Shown one piece after another: positions 53,061-62,139 of a stretch of 64,000 nt of DNA. A model generated the notes under the pieces. It was not told the DNA's origin. It made no database searches and saw only the letters and a program-made list of their open reading frames with translations. This DNA comes from Bacillus sp. J33. GTDB taxonomy: Bacteria > Bacillota > Bacilli > Bacillales > Cytobacillaceae. The position numbers and the translations under genes are program-made. The number at the start of each line of letters is the position of its first letter. Position 1 is the stretch's first letter. The stretch spans positions 1-64,000 of the forward strand of contig NZ_JAEL01000006.1 of assembly GCF_000518885.1 (NCBI RefSeq). The letters are read 5' to 3'.

Positions 53061-55427
53061 ATGGAAGTCAATCGCGGAACACCTATTAATAAAGTGGTGA
53101 AAAGAAATAAAAATGCACTATTAAAATCGATTCTTATTTTCACCATAATTGCTAGCTTTACAGTTCTTCTGGTAGGAGGCTACTGGATCTTTAAAGAGCA
53201 GGCACCAAGGCCGCTTGAGATTACAAATGAAAAAGGGGAGGTTATTCTTACAAAAGAAACGATTATGGGTGGCCAGGCAGTTTTCCAAAAGTACGGTTTG
53301 ATGGATTACGGTACTGTCCTTGGCCATGGTTCCTATATGGGGCCTGACTATACAGCTGAGGCTTTAACGGTTTACACAAAAGGAATGCAGGACTTCAGGG
53401 CAGAAGAAAAGTATGGAAAGCCATACGATGAGATTTCCGGTGAAGAGCAAACCGTTATCAGGGATCATGTTAAAAAGGAAATGCGGGAAAATAGATATAA
53501 CCCTGATTCAGATACTATGGTGCTGACAGACGCACAGGTTTATGGATATGAACAGGTTGGAGCGTTTTACCGGAAAGTCTTTACAGAGGGTGACGGCTGG
53601 GGACTAAAAGCAGGATTAATTAAAGAAGAACATATGCCGGATAAGGAAAGAGCTTATGTTGCTTCAGGAGATCAAATTCAGCAAATAGCGGATTTCTTCT
53701 TCTGGACAGCATGGCTTTCAAGTACCGAGCGTATTCATGATGATATAACTTATACAAATAACTGGCCATACTACGAGGATGCTGGAAATCAAATGTCATT
53801 CTCTGCTATTTGGTGGAGCGGAGCAAGTGTTACTGTATTAATCCTGTTTGTGGGGATCATATTGTTTGTCTTTTACCGCTATCATTTGGGAATGGAAGAG
53901 GCATATAAAGAAGGAAACTTCCCTCGCATTGATTTGGCGAGTCTGCCAGTAACATCTTCTCAATTAAAGTCGGGTAAATATTTCTTAATTGTGACTGTTC
54001 TTTTCTTTGTTCAGGCAATGTTTGGCGCTTTGCTTGCCCACTATTATGTGGAGCCTGACAGCTTCTTTGGCATCAAGTGGATACATGATATCATGCCATT
54101 CAATATAGCCAAGGGCTATCATCTTCAGCTTGCAATCTTTTGGATTGCAACAGCATGGCTCGGCATGGGAATCTTTGTTGCGCCATTAGTAGGCGGTCAT
54201 GAACCGAAGAAGCAAGGTATGCTTGTTGATATCCTTTTCTGGGCTTTAGTTGTACTGGTTGGGGGAAGTATGATAGGCCAGTGGCTTGGAGCAAATGGCT
54301 ATTTAGGCAACAAATGGTTCCTGCTTGGACACCAGGGATGGGAGTATTTAGAGCTCGGCCGTCTGTGGCAGGGAATTCTGGCTGCGGGAATGTTGATCTG
54401 GCTGTTCATTGTGTATCGCGGAATTAAGAGTGGATTAAAGCGCGAAAATGACAAAGGGGGCTTGATTCACCTATTATTTTATTCAGCAATCGCGGTTCCC
54501 TTTTTCTATCTGTTCGCATTCTTAATGAACCCGGATACTAGCTTTACCTTTGCGGATTACTGGCGCTGGTGGATCATTCATTTATGGGTTGAAGGTATTT
54601 TTGAAGTGTTCGCCGTTGTCGTAATCGGATTCCTGCTGGTGCAAATGAAGCTTGTAACCAAGAGCTCCACTGTTAAAGCTTTGTATTTCCAGTTAATTCT
54701 GCTGCTTGGAAGCGGTGTTATCGGCATCGGACACCATTACTATTATAATGGTTCTTCTGAGATTTGGATCGGCTTGGGAGCAGTATTTTCAGCACTTGAA
54801 GTTATTCCTTTAACCCTATTGATTCTGGAAGCATATGACCAATATAAAATGATGAGAGACGGCGGTGTAGACTTTCCTTATAAAGCTACCTTCTGGTTCT
54901 TGATTTCTGTGGCCATATGGAATCTGGTTGGAGCAGGGGTTTTAGGATTCCTGATTAACCTGCCAGCTGTCAGCTTCCTGGAACATGGTCAATTCTTAAC
55001 TCCTGCACATGGCCATGGTGCCATGATGGGCGTATACGGAATGTTTGCCATCGCTGTATTGCTATATAGCTTAAGAAACATTGTTAAACCCGAAAAATGG
55101 AACGACAAATGGCTAAAATTCAGCTGCGTTATGCTGAATGTGGGTCTCGCAGGAATGGTTTTTGCGTCCCTGCTTCCAGTAGGATTCCTGCAAATGAAAG
55201 AAGCGTATGTCAACGGATATGCTGCATCCCGTTCAGCAGACTTCTTAAAGCAGGATATTATCCAATCTTTATTAACGTTAAGATCTGTTCCTGATACCAT
55301 CTTCCTTGTTGGTGTTGTGGCACTTGTTCTTTTCTCCATAAAAGCTATGTTCAACCTGCGTAAAGTAACTCATAAGGAAATTGAACTGCTTCCTGTTAGA
55401 GACCTTAGCACGGATGATGAAGAATAA
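53061..55427 (+). CDS. norB: quinol-dependent nitric oxide reductase (qNOR)
   Basis: A 788-residue single-subunit NO reductase that reduces 2 NO to N2O with electrons from menaquinol. After an N-terminal helix comes a roughly 200-residue extracytoplasmic cytochrome c-like domain without haem motif, typical of qNOR, then 12 helices. Ligands are visible in KGYHLQLAIFWIATAWLGMG, IIHLWVEGIFEVFAVV (FeB His plus the NOR-specific Glu), GIGHHYYY and HGHGAMMGVYGM. I chose the ATG at 53061 with AAAGGA upstream. Likely role is NO detoxification or partial denitrification. Confidence 0.95.
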   Translation: MEVNRGTPINKVVKRNKNALLKSILIFTIIASFTVLLVGGYWIFKEQAPRPLEITNEKGEVILTKETIMGGQAVFQKYGLMDYGTVLGHGSYMGPDYTAEALTVYTKGMQDFRAEEKYGKPYDEISGEEQTVIRDHVKKEMRENRYNPDSDTMVLTDAQVYGYEQVGAFYRKVFTEGDGWGLKAGLIKEEHMPDKERAYVASGDQIQQIADFFFWTAWLSSTERIHDDITYTNNWPYYEDAGNQMSFSAIWWSGASVTVLILFVGIILFVFYRYHLGMEEAYKEGNFPRIDLASLPVTSSQLKSGKYFLIVTVLFFVQAMFGALLAHYYVEPDSFFGIKWIHDIMPFNIAKGYHLQLAIFWIATAWLGMGIFVAPLVGGHEPKKQGMLVDILFWALVVLVGGSMIGQWLGANGYLGNKWFLLGHQGWEYLELGRLWQGILAAGMLIWLFIVYRGIKSGLKRENDKGGLIHLLFYSAIAVPFFYLFAFLMNPDTSFTFADYWRWWIIHLWVEGIFEVFAVVVIGFLLVQMKLVTKSSTVKALYFQLILLLGSGVIGIGHHYYYNGSSEIWIGLGAVFSALEVIPLTLLILEAYDQYKMMRDGGVDFPYKATFWFLISVAIWNLVGAGVLGFLINLPAVSFLEHGQFLTPAHGHGAMMGVYGMFAIAVLLYSLRNIVKPEKWNDKWLKFSCVMLNVGLAGMVFASLLPVGFLQMKEAYVNGYAASRSADFLKQDIIQSLLTLRSVPDTIFLVGVVALVLFSIKAMFNLRKVTHKEIELLPVRDLSTDDEE

Positions 55428-55436
55428 AGCATAAAG

Positions 55437-55469
55437 AAAAATCCGCAGGTTATTCTGCGGATTTTTCCC
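55437..55469. terminator. bidirectional terminator embedded in the zinc-ribbon gene
   Basis: Stem AAAAATCCGCAG-gttatt-CTGCGGATTTTT after norB. Its loop contains the stop codon of the convergent 46-residue gene, whose last codons form one arm. Confidence 0.88.
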
Positions 55470-55590
55470 GTTCTTCTGCACACTCAAAACACATTGTCTC
55501 ATTCTTTTCGTTATATATTCCGTTAAAAAATCCCTCCAGGCAGTACAGCTCTTTGCCGCAAACACAGCAGCTGCCCACTAATTCTTTCAT
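55450..55590 (-). CDS. 46-residue zinc-ribbon peptide
   Basis: The peptide MKELVGSCCVCGKELYCLEG...NETMCFECAEEREKSAE carries two C-x2-C knuckles (CCVC and CFEC) about 25 residues apart, a classic zinc ribbon. AGGAGTGA lies before the ATG. It begins six bases after the MFS transporter stop, so it is the last gene of that transcript. Function unknown; it may bind zinc or another protein. Confidence 0.8.
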   Translation of the reverse strand: MKELVGSCCVCGKELYCLEGFFNGIYNEKNETMCFECAEEREKSAE

Positions 55591-55596
55591 TTCTAT

Positions 55597-56754
55597 TCAC
55601 TCCTGGCTCTTTAAATATGAAGTGCTAATTTTACTAAGGTAAGCATACAAGGAAAAAACGGTAAAGAATAGGACCGCTGCAGCTATTACAAAACCGAACT
55701 GAAAAGTGGCACCCAATAAACCTAACAGGGTGGAGCCTGCTACAACACCCAATGAAAAGAATGCATAAAAAAGGCCGAATGCCTTTCCCCTGGTTTTTTC
55801 GGTTGTATGGTTTGCAATAAGCGCATTGATTGAGGGGAATAGCAGTGCAAACCCTGAGCCATATAAGACCATGCAAAAAAACATAAACGGGAGAGAAGCA
55901 GCTGAACTTAAAAGAATGAGGGCAATGCCTAAAACCGCCATACCTGCCATCATTGTGTACTGGTGTTTATATTTGTCAAAGATTTTATTGATTGGCAAAA
56001 GAAAAATAAGAATAGCAGTAAGACCAAAGGTGCTTAGCAAAATTCCGCTGAATATCGAATTGAATTGGAGATGGTCGACCTGTAAAGGGAGCAGATAGGC
56101 AAGCGCTCCCTGTGCAAACATTAAGGAAAAAGCTCCTGCATAGCTAACAGTTAGCATTGGCTTCTTTATTAATGGCATTAGTCTTTCAGAATGGGCGTCT
56201 ATCCGCTTTTCTTCCAATCTTCTTGATGGCAAAAACACATAAGCAAATGCTGCACTGCTGATCATGGCTGCAGCGATAATTAAAAATACCCAATCTACAC
56301 TGTATTTTGCAGCAATGACGGCACCAAATGCGGGTCCCATTATAGCTGAACTTCCTACGGCAGCACCAGATAAAGCCATTGATTTTCCTTGTTTATTCGC
56401 TTTTCCACGGTTGGCTATAACTGTGAATGCAGCTGGAACAAGAAAGCCTCCAAACAAGCCGTGAAAAAACCTCACGAAAATTAATTGCATTGGTGACTCA
56501 ACAAGCGTGTACAGGATCAATACGCTTCCGGTTATTGCAAGGCCTGAAATGAGGACCTGCTTTGCGCCCCCTTTATCAATCCAAAAACCTGCTAAAATAT
56601 TGCCAAACATATTGGAAAATGAATACATACCAACAATTAATCCTATAAAAGCAGGTGAAGGATCAATGGATTTTGCAAAGGGGCTCATAATGGGGAGCTG
56701 TGAAAATGTATCTATAAATGCCACTATTACGATAAAAAAAATAAAATATCTCAT
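55597..56754 (-). CDS. MFS transporter
   Basis: A 385-residue major facilitator superfamily protein with 12 predicted helices. The loop 2-3 signature is GNILAGFWIDKGGAKQVL, and the helix 5 region GAAVGSSAIMGPAFGAVIAA resembles motif C of drug/H+ antiporters. I favour the ATG at 56754, where the first helix RYFIFFIVIVAFIDTF begins; a GTG nine codons upstream is also possible. Substrate unknown. Next to norB but in the opposite direction. Confidence 0.88.
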   Translation of the reverse strand: MRYFIFFIVIVAFIDTFSQLPIMSPFAKSIDPSPAFIGLIVGMYSFSNMFGNILAGFWIDKGGAKQVLISGLAITGSVLILYTLVESPMQLIFVRFFHGLFGGFLVPAAFTVIANRGKANKQGKSMALSGAAVGSSAIMGPAFGAVIAAKYSVDWVFLIIAAAMISSAAFAYVFLPSRRLEEKRIDAHSERLMPLIKKPMLTVSYAGAFSLMFAQGALAYLLPLQVDHLQFNSIFSGILLSTFGLTAILIFLLPINKIFDKYKHQYTMMAGMAVLGIALILLSSAASLPFMFFCMVLYGSGFALLFPSINALIANHTTEKTRGKAFGLFYAFFSLGVVAGSTLLGLLGATFQFGFVIAAAVLFFTVFSLYAYLSKISTSYLKSQE

Positions 56755-56904
56755 TCTAACTCTCTTCCTGCAATTATTCACTTTATATCATTATAACTCT
56801 TTCAGCTGCAGGTTAAAAAGAAAAAGCGGTAAATATCATTTGGCAACTGTGATGCGGTTCGCTAATCCATTAGTCCTGCTCCAATAAAATAAAGATGTAA
56901 AAAC

Positions 56905-56960
56905 ATAGGCTGTTTCTTGAGCGCCTGGAGCGGCAATCACAGGCAAGCTTTACATTGAGA
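56905..56960. repeat. fragment of dispersed intergenic element
   Basis: GAGCGCCTGGAGCGGCAATC in a 290-bp gene-free gap between the MFS gene and ypwA matches the right end of the Bacillales intergenic repeat as I remember it. Only this end is recognisable. Confidence 0.35.
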
Positions 56961-57044
56961 TAGAAAGAATTACTAAATGGAGACTGCCTTTTCAGAAAAA
57001 TATGATAAAATAGTTTTTGAATTTGAATAAGAGGGGGAAGAATT

Positions 57045-58556
57045 GTGACTGAAGCACTAAAAGAGACCGAACTTCAATTTCTGGATTATGTAAAAAAAAT
57101 GACTGCATATAATGAAGCATTATCTTTAATGTTTTGGGATCTTCGTACAGGAGCGCCGAAAAAAGGTGTAGAACAGCGATCTGAAGTGATCGGAATGATT
57201 TCCTCGGAAGTGTTCAGAATGTCAACGTCCGAAGAAATGGCGGCATACATAGCAAAGCTTTCTGGCCAGGGGGGTCTATCAGATGTAACTTTGAAGACTC
57301 TGGAAGAGTGCAAAAAAGATTACGACCGCAACAAAAAAATTCCGGCAGAAGAATACAGAGAATATGTCATACTCCAGTCCAAAGCTGAAAGCGTATGGGA
57401 AGAAGCAAAATCCAACTCGGATTTTGAGATGTTCCGTCCCTATCTGGAGAAGCTTGTAGACATGAACAAGCGCTTTCTTGGATATTGGGGGTATGAAGGA
57501 AACAAATATAATACACTATTGGACATGTATGAGCCCGGTGTTACCGTTGAAACGCTTGACCAGGTTTTCGGCCAATTGCGTGAAAATATCGTACCGCTTG
57601 TGCAGCGAATTTCGGAATCAAAAAACAAGCCGGAAACAAGCTTTTTATTTGATCATTTTGCAAAGGATAAGCAGCGCAGTTTCAGCCTTGAAATCCTTGA
57701 ACAAATGGGGTATGACTTTAAATCAGGACGACTTGATGAAACTGTCCATCCTTTCGCTATTGGGTTAAATCCAGGTGATGTCCGTGTAACCACAAAATAT
57801 GATGAAGGGGATTTCCGTACAGCTGTATTTGGTACTATCCATGAAGGGGGCCACGCCTTATATGAACAAAATATATCGTCTGACTTAGTTGGCACCCCTT
57901 TATGTACAGGAACTTCGATGGGAATACATGAATCCCAGTCTTTATTTTACGAAAACTTTGTTGGGCGCCACTATTCATTTTGGAAAAAGAATTATCAGCT
58001 TCTTAAAAAGTATGCAAGCGGCCAATTCGATCATGTCCCTTTAGATGATTTCTATCGTGCAATCAATGAATCAAAACCATCATTAATTCGTATTGAAGCA
58101 GATGAATTAACCTACCCGCTTCATATCATTATCCGCTATGAAATCGAAAAAGGTTTATTTAATGATGAAATTGAAGTCAAAGACCTTCCAAGGATCTGGA
58201 ATGAAAAGTATGAGCAATATTTGGGTGTGAAGCCTGAAAATGATGCTGAGGGTGTACTTCAGGATGTCCATTGGGCTGGAGGAAGCTTCGGCTATTTCCC
58301 TTCGTATGCTTTAGGATACATGTATGCTGCGCAGTTGAAAAACAGGATGTTACAAGACCTGCCTAATTATGATAGACTGCTGGAAGAAGGAAACCTGCTG
58401 CCAATTAAAGAATGGTTAACAAAAAATGTCCATCAGTACGGCAAAATGAAAAAGCCGCTTGAAATTTTAAAGGATGTAACAGGTGAAGGCTTAAATGCTC
58501 AGTATCTCGTCAATTACCTTAATGAGAAATATGGTGAAGTATACCATTTAAGCTAA
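57045..58556 (+). CDS. ypwA: M32 carboxypeptidase Taq family (YpwA)
   Basis: A 503-residue cytoplasmic metallocarboxypeptidase of family M32, which removes C-terminal residues from peptides. The zinc site HEGGHALYEQN near residue 268 and the third ligand region MGIHESQSLFYENFVGR are intact; the family motifs ALSLMFWDLRTGAP and IRIEADELTYPLHIIIRYEIE are conserved. The length matches B. subtilis YpwA (about 500). The start is GTG after GAGGGGGAAG. Confidence 0.96.
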   Translation: MTEALKETELQFLDYVKKMTAYNEALSLMFWDLRTGAPKKGVEQRSEVIGMISSEVFRMSTSEEMAAYIAKLSGQGGLSDVTLKTLEECKKDYDRNKKIPAEEYREYVILQSKAESVWEEAKSNSDFEMFRPYLEKLVDMNKRFLGYWGYEGNKYNTLLDMYEPGVTVETLDQVFGQLRENIVPLVQRISESKNKPETSFLFDHFAKDKQRSFSLEILEQMGYDFKSGRLDETVHPFAIGLNPGDVRVTTKYDEGDFRTAVFGTIHEGGHALYEQNISSDLVGTPLCTGTSMGIHESQSLFYENFVGRHYSFWKKNYQLLKKYASGQFDHVPLDDFYRAINESKPSLIRIEADELTYPLHIIIRYEIEKGLFNDEIEVKDLPRIWNEKYEQYLGVKPENDAEGVLQDVHWAGGSFGYFPSYALGYMYAAQLKNRMLQDLPNYDRLLEEGNLLPIKEWLTKNVHQYGKMKKPLEILKDVTGEGLNAQYLVNYLNEKYGEVYHLS

Positions 58557-58591
58557 AAACGGATAACTGCTGTGTTTTCAAAATTTAAAGT

Positions 58592-58616
58592 AAGAGGGTG
58601 GCTTAGGCCATCCTCT
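58592..58616 (+). terminator. possible hairpin after ypwA
   Basis: AAGAGGgTGGC-ttag-GCCAtCCTCTT, with no T-run; may be weak. The next gene starts 21 bp later. Confidence 0.4.
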
Positions 58617-58636
58617 TCATTCATGGGAGAAAAGAG

Positions 58637-59557
58637 ATGAAAAGGATTTTGCCGTATTTAATGATTGCCTTTGGAGCAAGCCTCTGGGGAGTTATTGCTA
58701 TTTTCGTTAAAGGATTGGGGCAGCTTGGATTCACGGCAATGCAAATTGTCGCAATAAGAGTGATTTTTGCTGCCTTTTTTCTGGTATTGATAGGATTATT
58801 GCGTTATAGAAAACGCATGAAGCTCCATTCTCCACTGGATATCAGGCTTTTTGCCGGTACAGGTATTTTAAGCATTGTATTTTTTAATTACTGTTATTTT
58901 ACAGCGATTAATCAGATCAATATTTCGATGGCGGTCATCCTGCTTTACACAGCTCCTGCTTTTGTCACAGTTCTGTCTTTCCTTTTTTTAAAGGAGAAGA
59001 TTGATATAAAAAAAGTGGCTGCAGTTGCAGGAACAATTGCGGGATGCGTTTTAATTGCAGGCCTTTCTGCGGGAGACAGCCATATAACCTTCATGGGAAT
59101 ATTAACCGGTTTAGGATCTGGACTTGGCTATGCACTCTATACGATTTTCGGAAAATTTGCATTGCGGAAATACCATCCATTTACAATCACCCTATATACA
59201 TTTCTTGTTGCAGCAGCCTCTCTTATTCCGGTTACTCGTTTATGGACAAAAGCTGAACAATTATTAACTCCAGAAGTTTTGCTGCTTAGTATAGGTTTGG
59301 GCTTTGTCCCAACTGTATTGGCATACTTTGTCTATACTTGGGGCCTTGAACAGACGGAGGGAAGCAAGGCAGCTGTAATCGCCACAGTAGAGCCGGTTGT
59401 GGCGATGCTTTTAGGTGTTACTTTATATGGAGATCAATTAGGTGCCATTCAAATTACTGGTGCAGTGCTAATACTGAGCTCAGTTGTTATCGTAAATCTT
59501 CCGTCTAAGAGAAAAAATATTCCATGTGCATCTGAATCACAAAAAATAGGGCATTAA
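58637..59557 (+). CDS. DMT/EamA family transporter
   Basis: A 306-residue inner-membrane transporter with 10 helices in two EamA repeats. The first repeat is about 5-140 (FGASLWGVIAIFVKGLGQLG, helix 4 YTAPAFVTVLSFLFLKEKID) and the second about 150-290 (GLGSGLGYALYTIFGKFALR, EPVVAMLLGVTLYGDQ). Members export amino acids or metabolites; the substrate here cannot be told. GGGAGAAAAGAG precedes the ATG. Confidence 0.92.
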   Translation: MKRILPYLMIAFGASLWGVIAIFVKGLGQLGFTAMQIVAIRVIFAAFFLVLIGLLRYRKRMKLHSPLDIRLFAGTGILSIVFFNYCYFTAINQINISMAVILLYTAPAFVTVLSFLFLKEKIDIKKVAAVAGTIAGCVLIAGLSAGDSHITFMGILTGLGSGLGYALYTIFGKFALRKYHPFTITLYTFLVAAASLIPVTRLWTKAEQLLTPEVLLLSIGLGFVPTVLAYFVYTWGLEQTEGSKAAVIATVEPVVAMLLGVTLYGDQLGAIQITGAVLILSSVVIVNLPSKRKNIPCASESQKIGH

Positions 59558-59591
59558 AAAATCTCCAATCCATTTGGATCGGAGATTTTTT
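59555..59591. terminator. bidirectional terminator between EamA and ba3 oxidase genes
   Basis: Stem AAAAAATCTCC...GGAGATTTTTT with a nested AATCC/GGATc pair in the loop, between convergent genes. Confidence 0.9.
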
Positions 59592-59598
59592 CAGTTTT

Positions 59599-61254
59599 TT
59601 ACCAAAGCTTATATCCTTTAGCCCCAGGAGGAGCATTTTGGATTAAATCAATAAATGGTATAGTGTATGCAAAAAGAATTAGAACAAATGTAATACCAAG
59701 CCAAAGCTTCCAATTTTCAAATACCATTGGGGCTTTTTCAGCTTCATCTGCTGCTTCACCGACAGGGAATTCCTGCTCCCCCTTAGGGGCGAAGAATGCT
59801 AGATTGATAAAAATGTATAGCATCAGTATAATGCCAAGGAACAGGATAGATCCGCCGATTGCCTGAGCCACCTGGTATGGAATCCATTCTAAAGCCTGTG
59901 ATGCTCCGCCATACTCAGAGTAGGAAGACCGGCGCGGGGCCCCAAGCAATCCTGCAGCATGCATAGCTCCAGACATGAAAGTCATGCCGATTGCCCAGAT
60001 TACAGCCTGGATAATGCCTAATTTATTCATAGCTTTCGTTAATTTTCTGCCGGTCAAATGGGGAATTAGCCAATAGGAAACCCCAAAGAAAGTAAGGACA
60101 ACAGATGTTGCAACAGTTAAATGGAAATGGCCTGTCACCCAAATCGTATTATGGACAACCTGGTTCATTTGATGGGAAGCATTTACAATACCGCCCGCGC
60201 CAGCAGGGATAAATGCAACCATTCCGATAAACGGAACAACAAACCGGGCATCTCCCCAAGGCAGCTTCTTTAACCAGCCGAATAATCCGGTTGCGCCTTT
60301 TGAGCGACCAAAGCTTTCAAACGTTGCGAATAGTGAAAAGGCAGTCATTAGAGACGGAATAACAACCAGGAATGTTAAGATAACTTGTAAAAACTTCCAT
60401 GCCGGATCAATTCCGGGTTCCATTAATTGATGGTGGAAACCGACTGGAATGGAGAAAAGCAGGAATAAAATAAAGGACATGCGTGCCAATGAATCTGAGA
60501 AAATCTTTCCGCCAATGACTTTCGGGATAATAGCATACCAGGCCATGTAGGCAGGCAGCAGCCAGAAATATACAAGCGGATGTCCGAAATACCAGAACAA
60601 AGTACGGCTGACACCGATATTAACCGTCTCAACCAAACCTAATGACCAAGGCAGCAGTTGGAACAGAACAGTTGAAGCAACACCGATTGTTGCCACGATC
60701 CACATCATCGTATTAACAAGCGACATGAATGTTAGGAGCGGGCTGGGCTGACCTGGATTGTTTCTTCTCCATTCAGCGTACTTCATGATAATGGCTGCCC
60801 CATCAACCCAGCTGCCGACAATTACCAATGTTAAACCAATGTAATATAATGCATGTGCCTGAAGCGGGGCATAAAAGGTATAAAGGACAGTTGCTTCATT
60901 TAATAGGATCATCACTGCGGCAAGAACAGTTCCTGCTGTCATTAGCCAAAAGCCGATCCAGCCGGTAATACGCTGTTTGCGTGTGAATGTTCCTGAAGTT
61001 TTGCTTGTTGCGGCAAGCTGGAATCCCATAATAAAGAAAGTAGTAAGTACGAGTCCTAATACAACTCCATGGACAGTCAGAATTTGATAATAGCCAATTC
61101 CAGCAGGAAGTTCGAATTTTCCAGAGCGAACGAGAGTCTGGAGCAAACCTGCCAATCCGCCTATTGCCAATGCAGTAAAAGCAACATAAAAATGAGCCAT
61201 TGCTAATCTGCCGTCACGGCGGTCCACCTTAAGGCCAGCTGTAGGATTAAACAT
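59599..61254 (-). CDS. cbaA: ba3-type cytochrome c oxidase subunit I
   Basis: A 551-residue B-family heme-copper oxidase subunit I with about 13 helices, reducing O2 and pumping protons. The motifs are GHPLVYFWLLPAY (CuB His and cross-linked Tyr), GFHHQLMEPG (CuB His pair) and GHFHLTVATSV (haem ligands); helix II haem ligand is in ILTVHGVVLGLVLTTFF. The A-family D-channel residues are absent, as in ba3 enzymes. Stop of subunit II and this start overlap by one base. Confidence 0.95.
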   Translation of the reverse strand: MFNPTAGLKVDRRDGRLAMAHFYVAFTALAIGGLAGLLQTLVRSGKFELPAGIGYYQILTVHGVVLGLVLTTFFIMGFQLAATSKTSGTFTRKQRITGWIGFWLMTAGTVLAAVMILLNEATVLYTFYAPLQAHALYYIGLTLVIVGSWVDGAAIIMKYAEWRRNNPGQPSPLLTFMSLVNTMMWIVATIGVASTVLFQLLPWSLGLVETVNIGVSRTLFWYFGHPLVYFWLLPAYMAWYAIIPKVIGGKIFSDSLARMSFILFLLFSIPVGFHHQLMEPGIDPAWKFLQVILTFLVVIPSLMTAFSLFATFESFGRSKGATGLFGWLKKLPWGDARFVVPFIGMVAFIPAGAGGIVNASHQMNQVVHNTIWVTGHFHLTVATSVVLTFFGVSYWLIPHLTGRKLTKAMNKLGIIQAVIWAIGMTFMSGAMHAAGLLGAPRRSSYSEYGGASQALEWIPYQVAQAIGGSILFLGIILMLYIFINLAFFAPKGEQEFPVGEAADEAEKAPMVFENWKLWLGITFVLILFAYTIPFIDLIQNAPPGAKGYKLW

Positions 61255-61730
61255 TATTTCACCACCTCAATTTTAGACGACATCATGTGGTGTCCAACAC
61301 CGCAATATTCATTACAAACAATTAAATATTCACCAGTTTTATCAAATGTGGTGATGTGTTCACTGATATATCCAGGCTCTAGCATCATATTGATATTGGA
61401 GCCTGCTACTTCAAATCCATGGACAACATCTTTTGTCGTAGCCATTATTTTTACTTTTGCTCCATAAGGCACCTCCACGGAAGCAGGGCTATAAGAGAAA
61501 GCGGAAGCAACAAAGACTAATTCATAATCCCATTCCTTACCCTCGACTTTTTTCAATCCCGGCTCATTGAATGGAGGCATTGTATCGACTTTTTCAGGGT
61601 CAATTGTTGCTAAACAGCTTGGCGGCTGGTTTCCAAGATAAAATGCGCTGACACCCAGTACTGTTAAAAAGACCAAAAGCGATCCAATTCCAAAGATGAG
61701 CCAGGCTTTTTCAAACTTATGCATGTGCAT
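61254..61730 (-). CDS. cbaB: ba3-type cytochrome c oxidase subunit II (CuA)
   Basis: A 158-residue subunit II with one N-terminal membrane helix (AWLIFGIGSLLVFLTVLGVSAFY) and an extracytoplasmic cupredoxin domain. The binuclear CuA ligands are HGFEVAG (His) and CNEYCGVGHHMM (two Cys, Glu, His, Met). It takes electrons from cytochrome c. Shorter than A-family subunit II, as expected for ba3. GGGGGAAAAAGCC precedes the ATG. Confidence 0.95.
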   Translation of the reverse strand: MHMHKFEKAWLIFGIGSLLVFLTVLGVSAFYLGNQPPSCLATIDPEKVDTMPPFNEPGLKKVEGKEWDYELVFVASAFSYSPASVEVPYGAKVKIMATTKDVVHGFEVAGSNINMMLEPGYISEHITTFDKTGEYLIVCNEYCGVGHHMMSSKIEVVK

Positions 61731-61753
61731 GGCTTTTTCCCCCTTTCTATCTT

Positions 61754-61903
61754 TTAAAAGCGGCTAACAAATAAGAAGTAAACGCCTACCCATGTAATGA
61801 TCAGGAAAAATCCCAATAAGAAAACGGAAGCTAGCGTTCCCTTTAAGGAAGAGCTATCCTCTATTTCAGTCTTCGTCTTTCGGCTGAGTTCCGTTTTCGC
61901 CAT
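61754..61903 (-). CDS. cytochrome c oxidase subunit 2A
   Basis: A 49-residue one-helix membrane peptide: MAKTELSRKTKTEIEDSSSL followed by GTLASVFLLGFFLIITWVGV and a short end. Subunit IIa of ba3 oxidases is a single helix that replaces a helix of subunit II, and the gene's position first in the operon, 23 bp before subunit II, fits. GGGAGTGAAAG precedes the ATG. Confidence 0.88.
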   Translation of the reverse strand: MAKTELSRKTKTEIEDSSSLKGTLASVFLLGFFLIITWVGVYFLFVSRF

Positions 61904-62054
61904 TTTCTTTCACTCCCTTCGAATATAGGAAAAAGTAAATGATTACATTTTCATAATACAAAACATTTTTGAAGATTCTAGAGGATTTCCGTGAGTTCAC
62001 AAAGTGTTCATTCGTTACTTAATAACTATGGTAATAGTGAAAAATTGATATTAT

Positions 62055-62070
62055 AGTGATATATGTCACA
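62055..62070. promoter_or_regulatory. Crp/Fnr-type site upstream of the ba3 operon
   Basis: AGTGATATATGTCACA fits TGTGA-N6-TCACA with one mismatch. It is about 150 bp before the subunit 2A start. GTGAGTTCAC at 61991-62000 and TGTGA-N8-TCACG near 62098-62115 are further partly symmetric sites. Confidence 0.5.
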
Positions 62071-62139
62071 AAAACCGGCAGGGAAATGTGAAGAAAATGT
62101 GAAGATAGATTCACGCCTTCTGGATTCAGCTAATTTATT

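Noticed and set aside
50116-56754. NO island as a recent mobile element
   Set aside because: No integrase, transposase, direct repeats or tRNA boundary is visible, and base composition looks like the neighbours; an older insertion is more likely.
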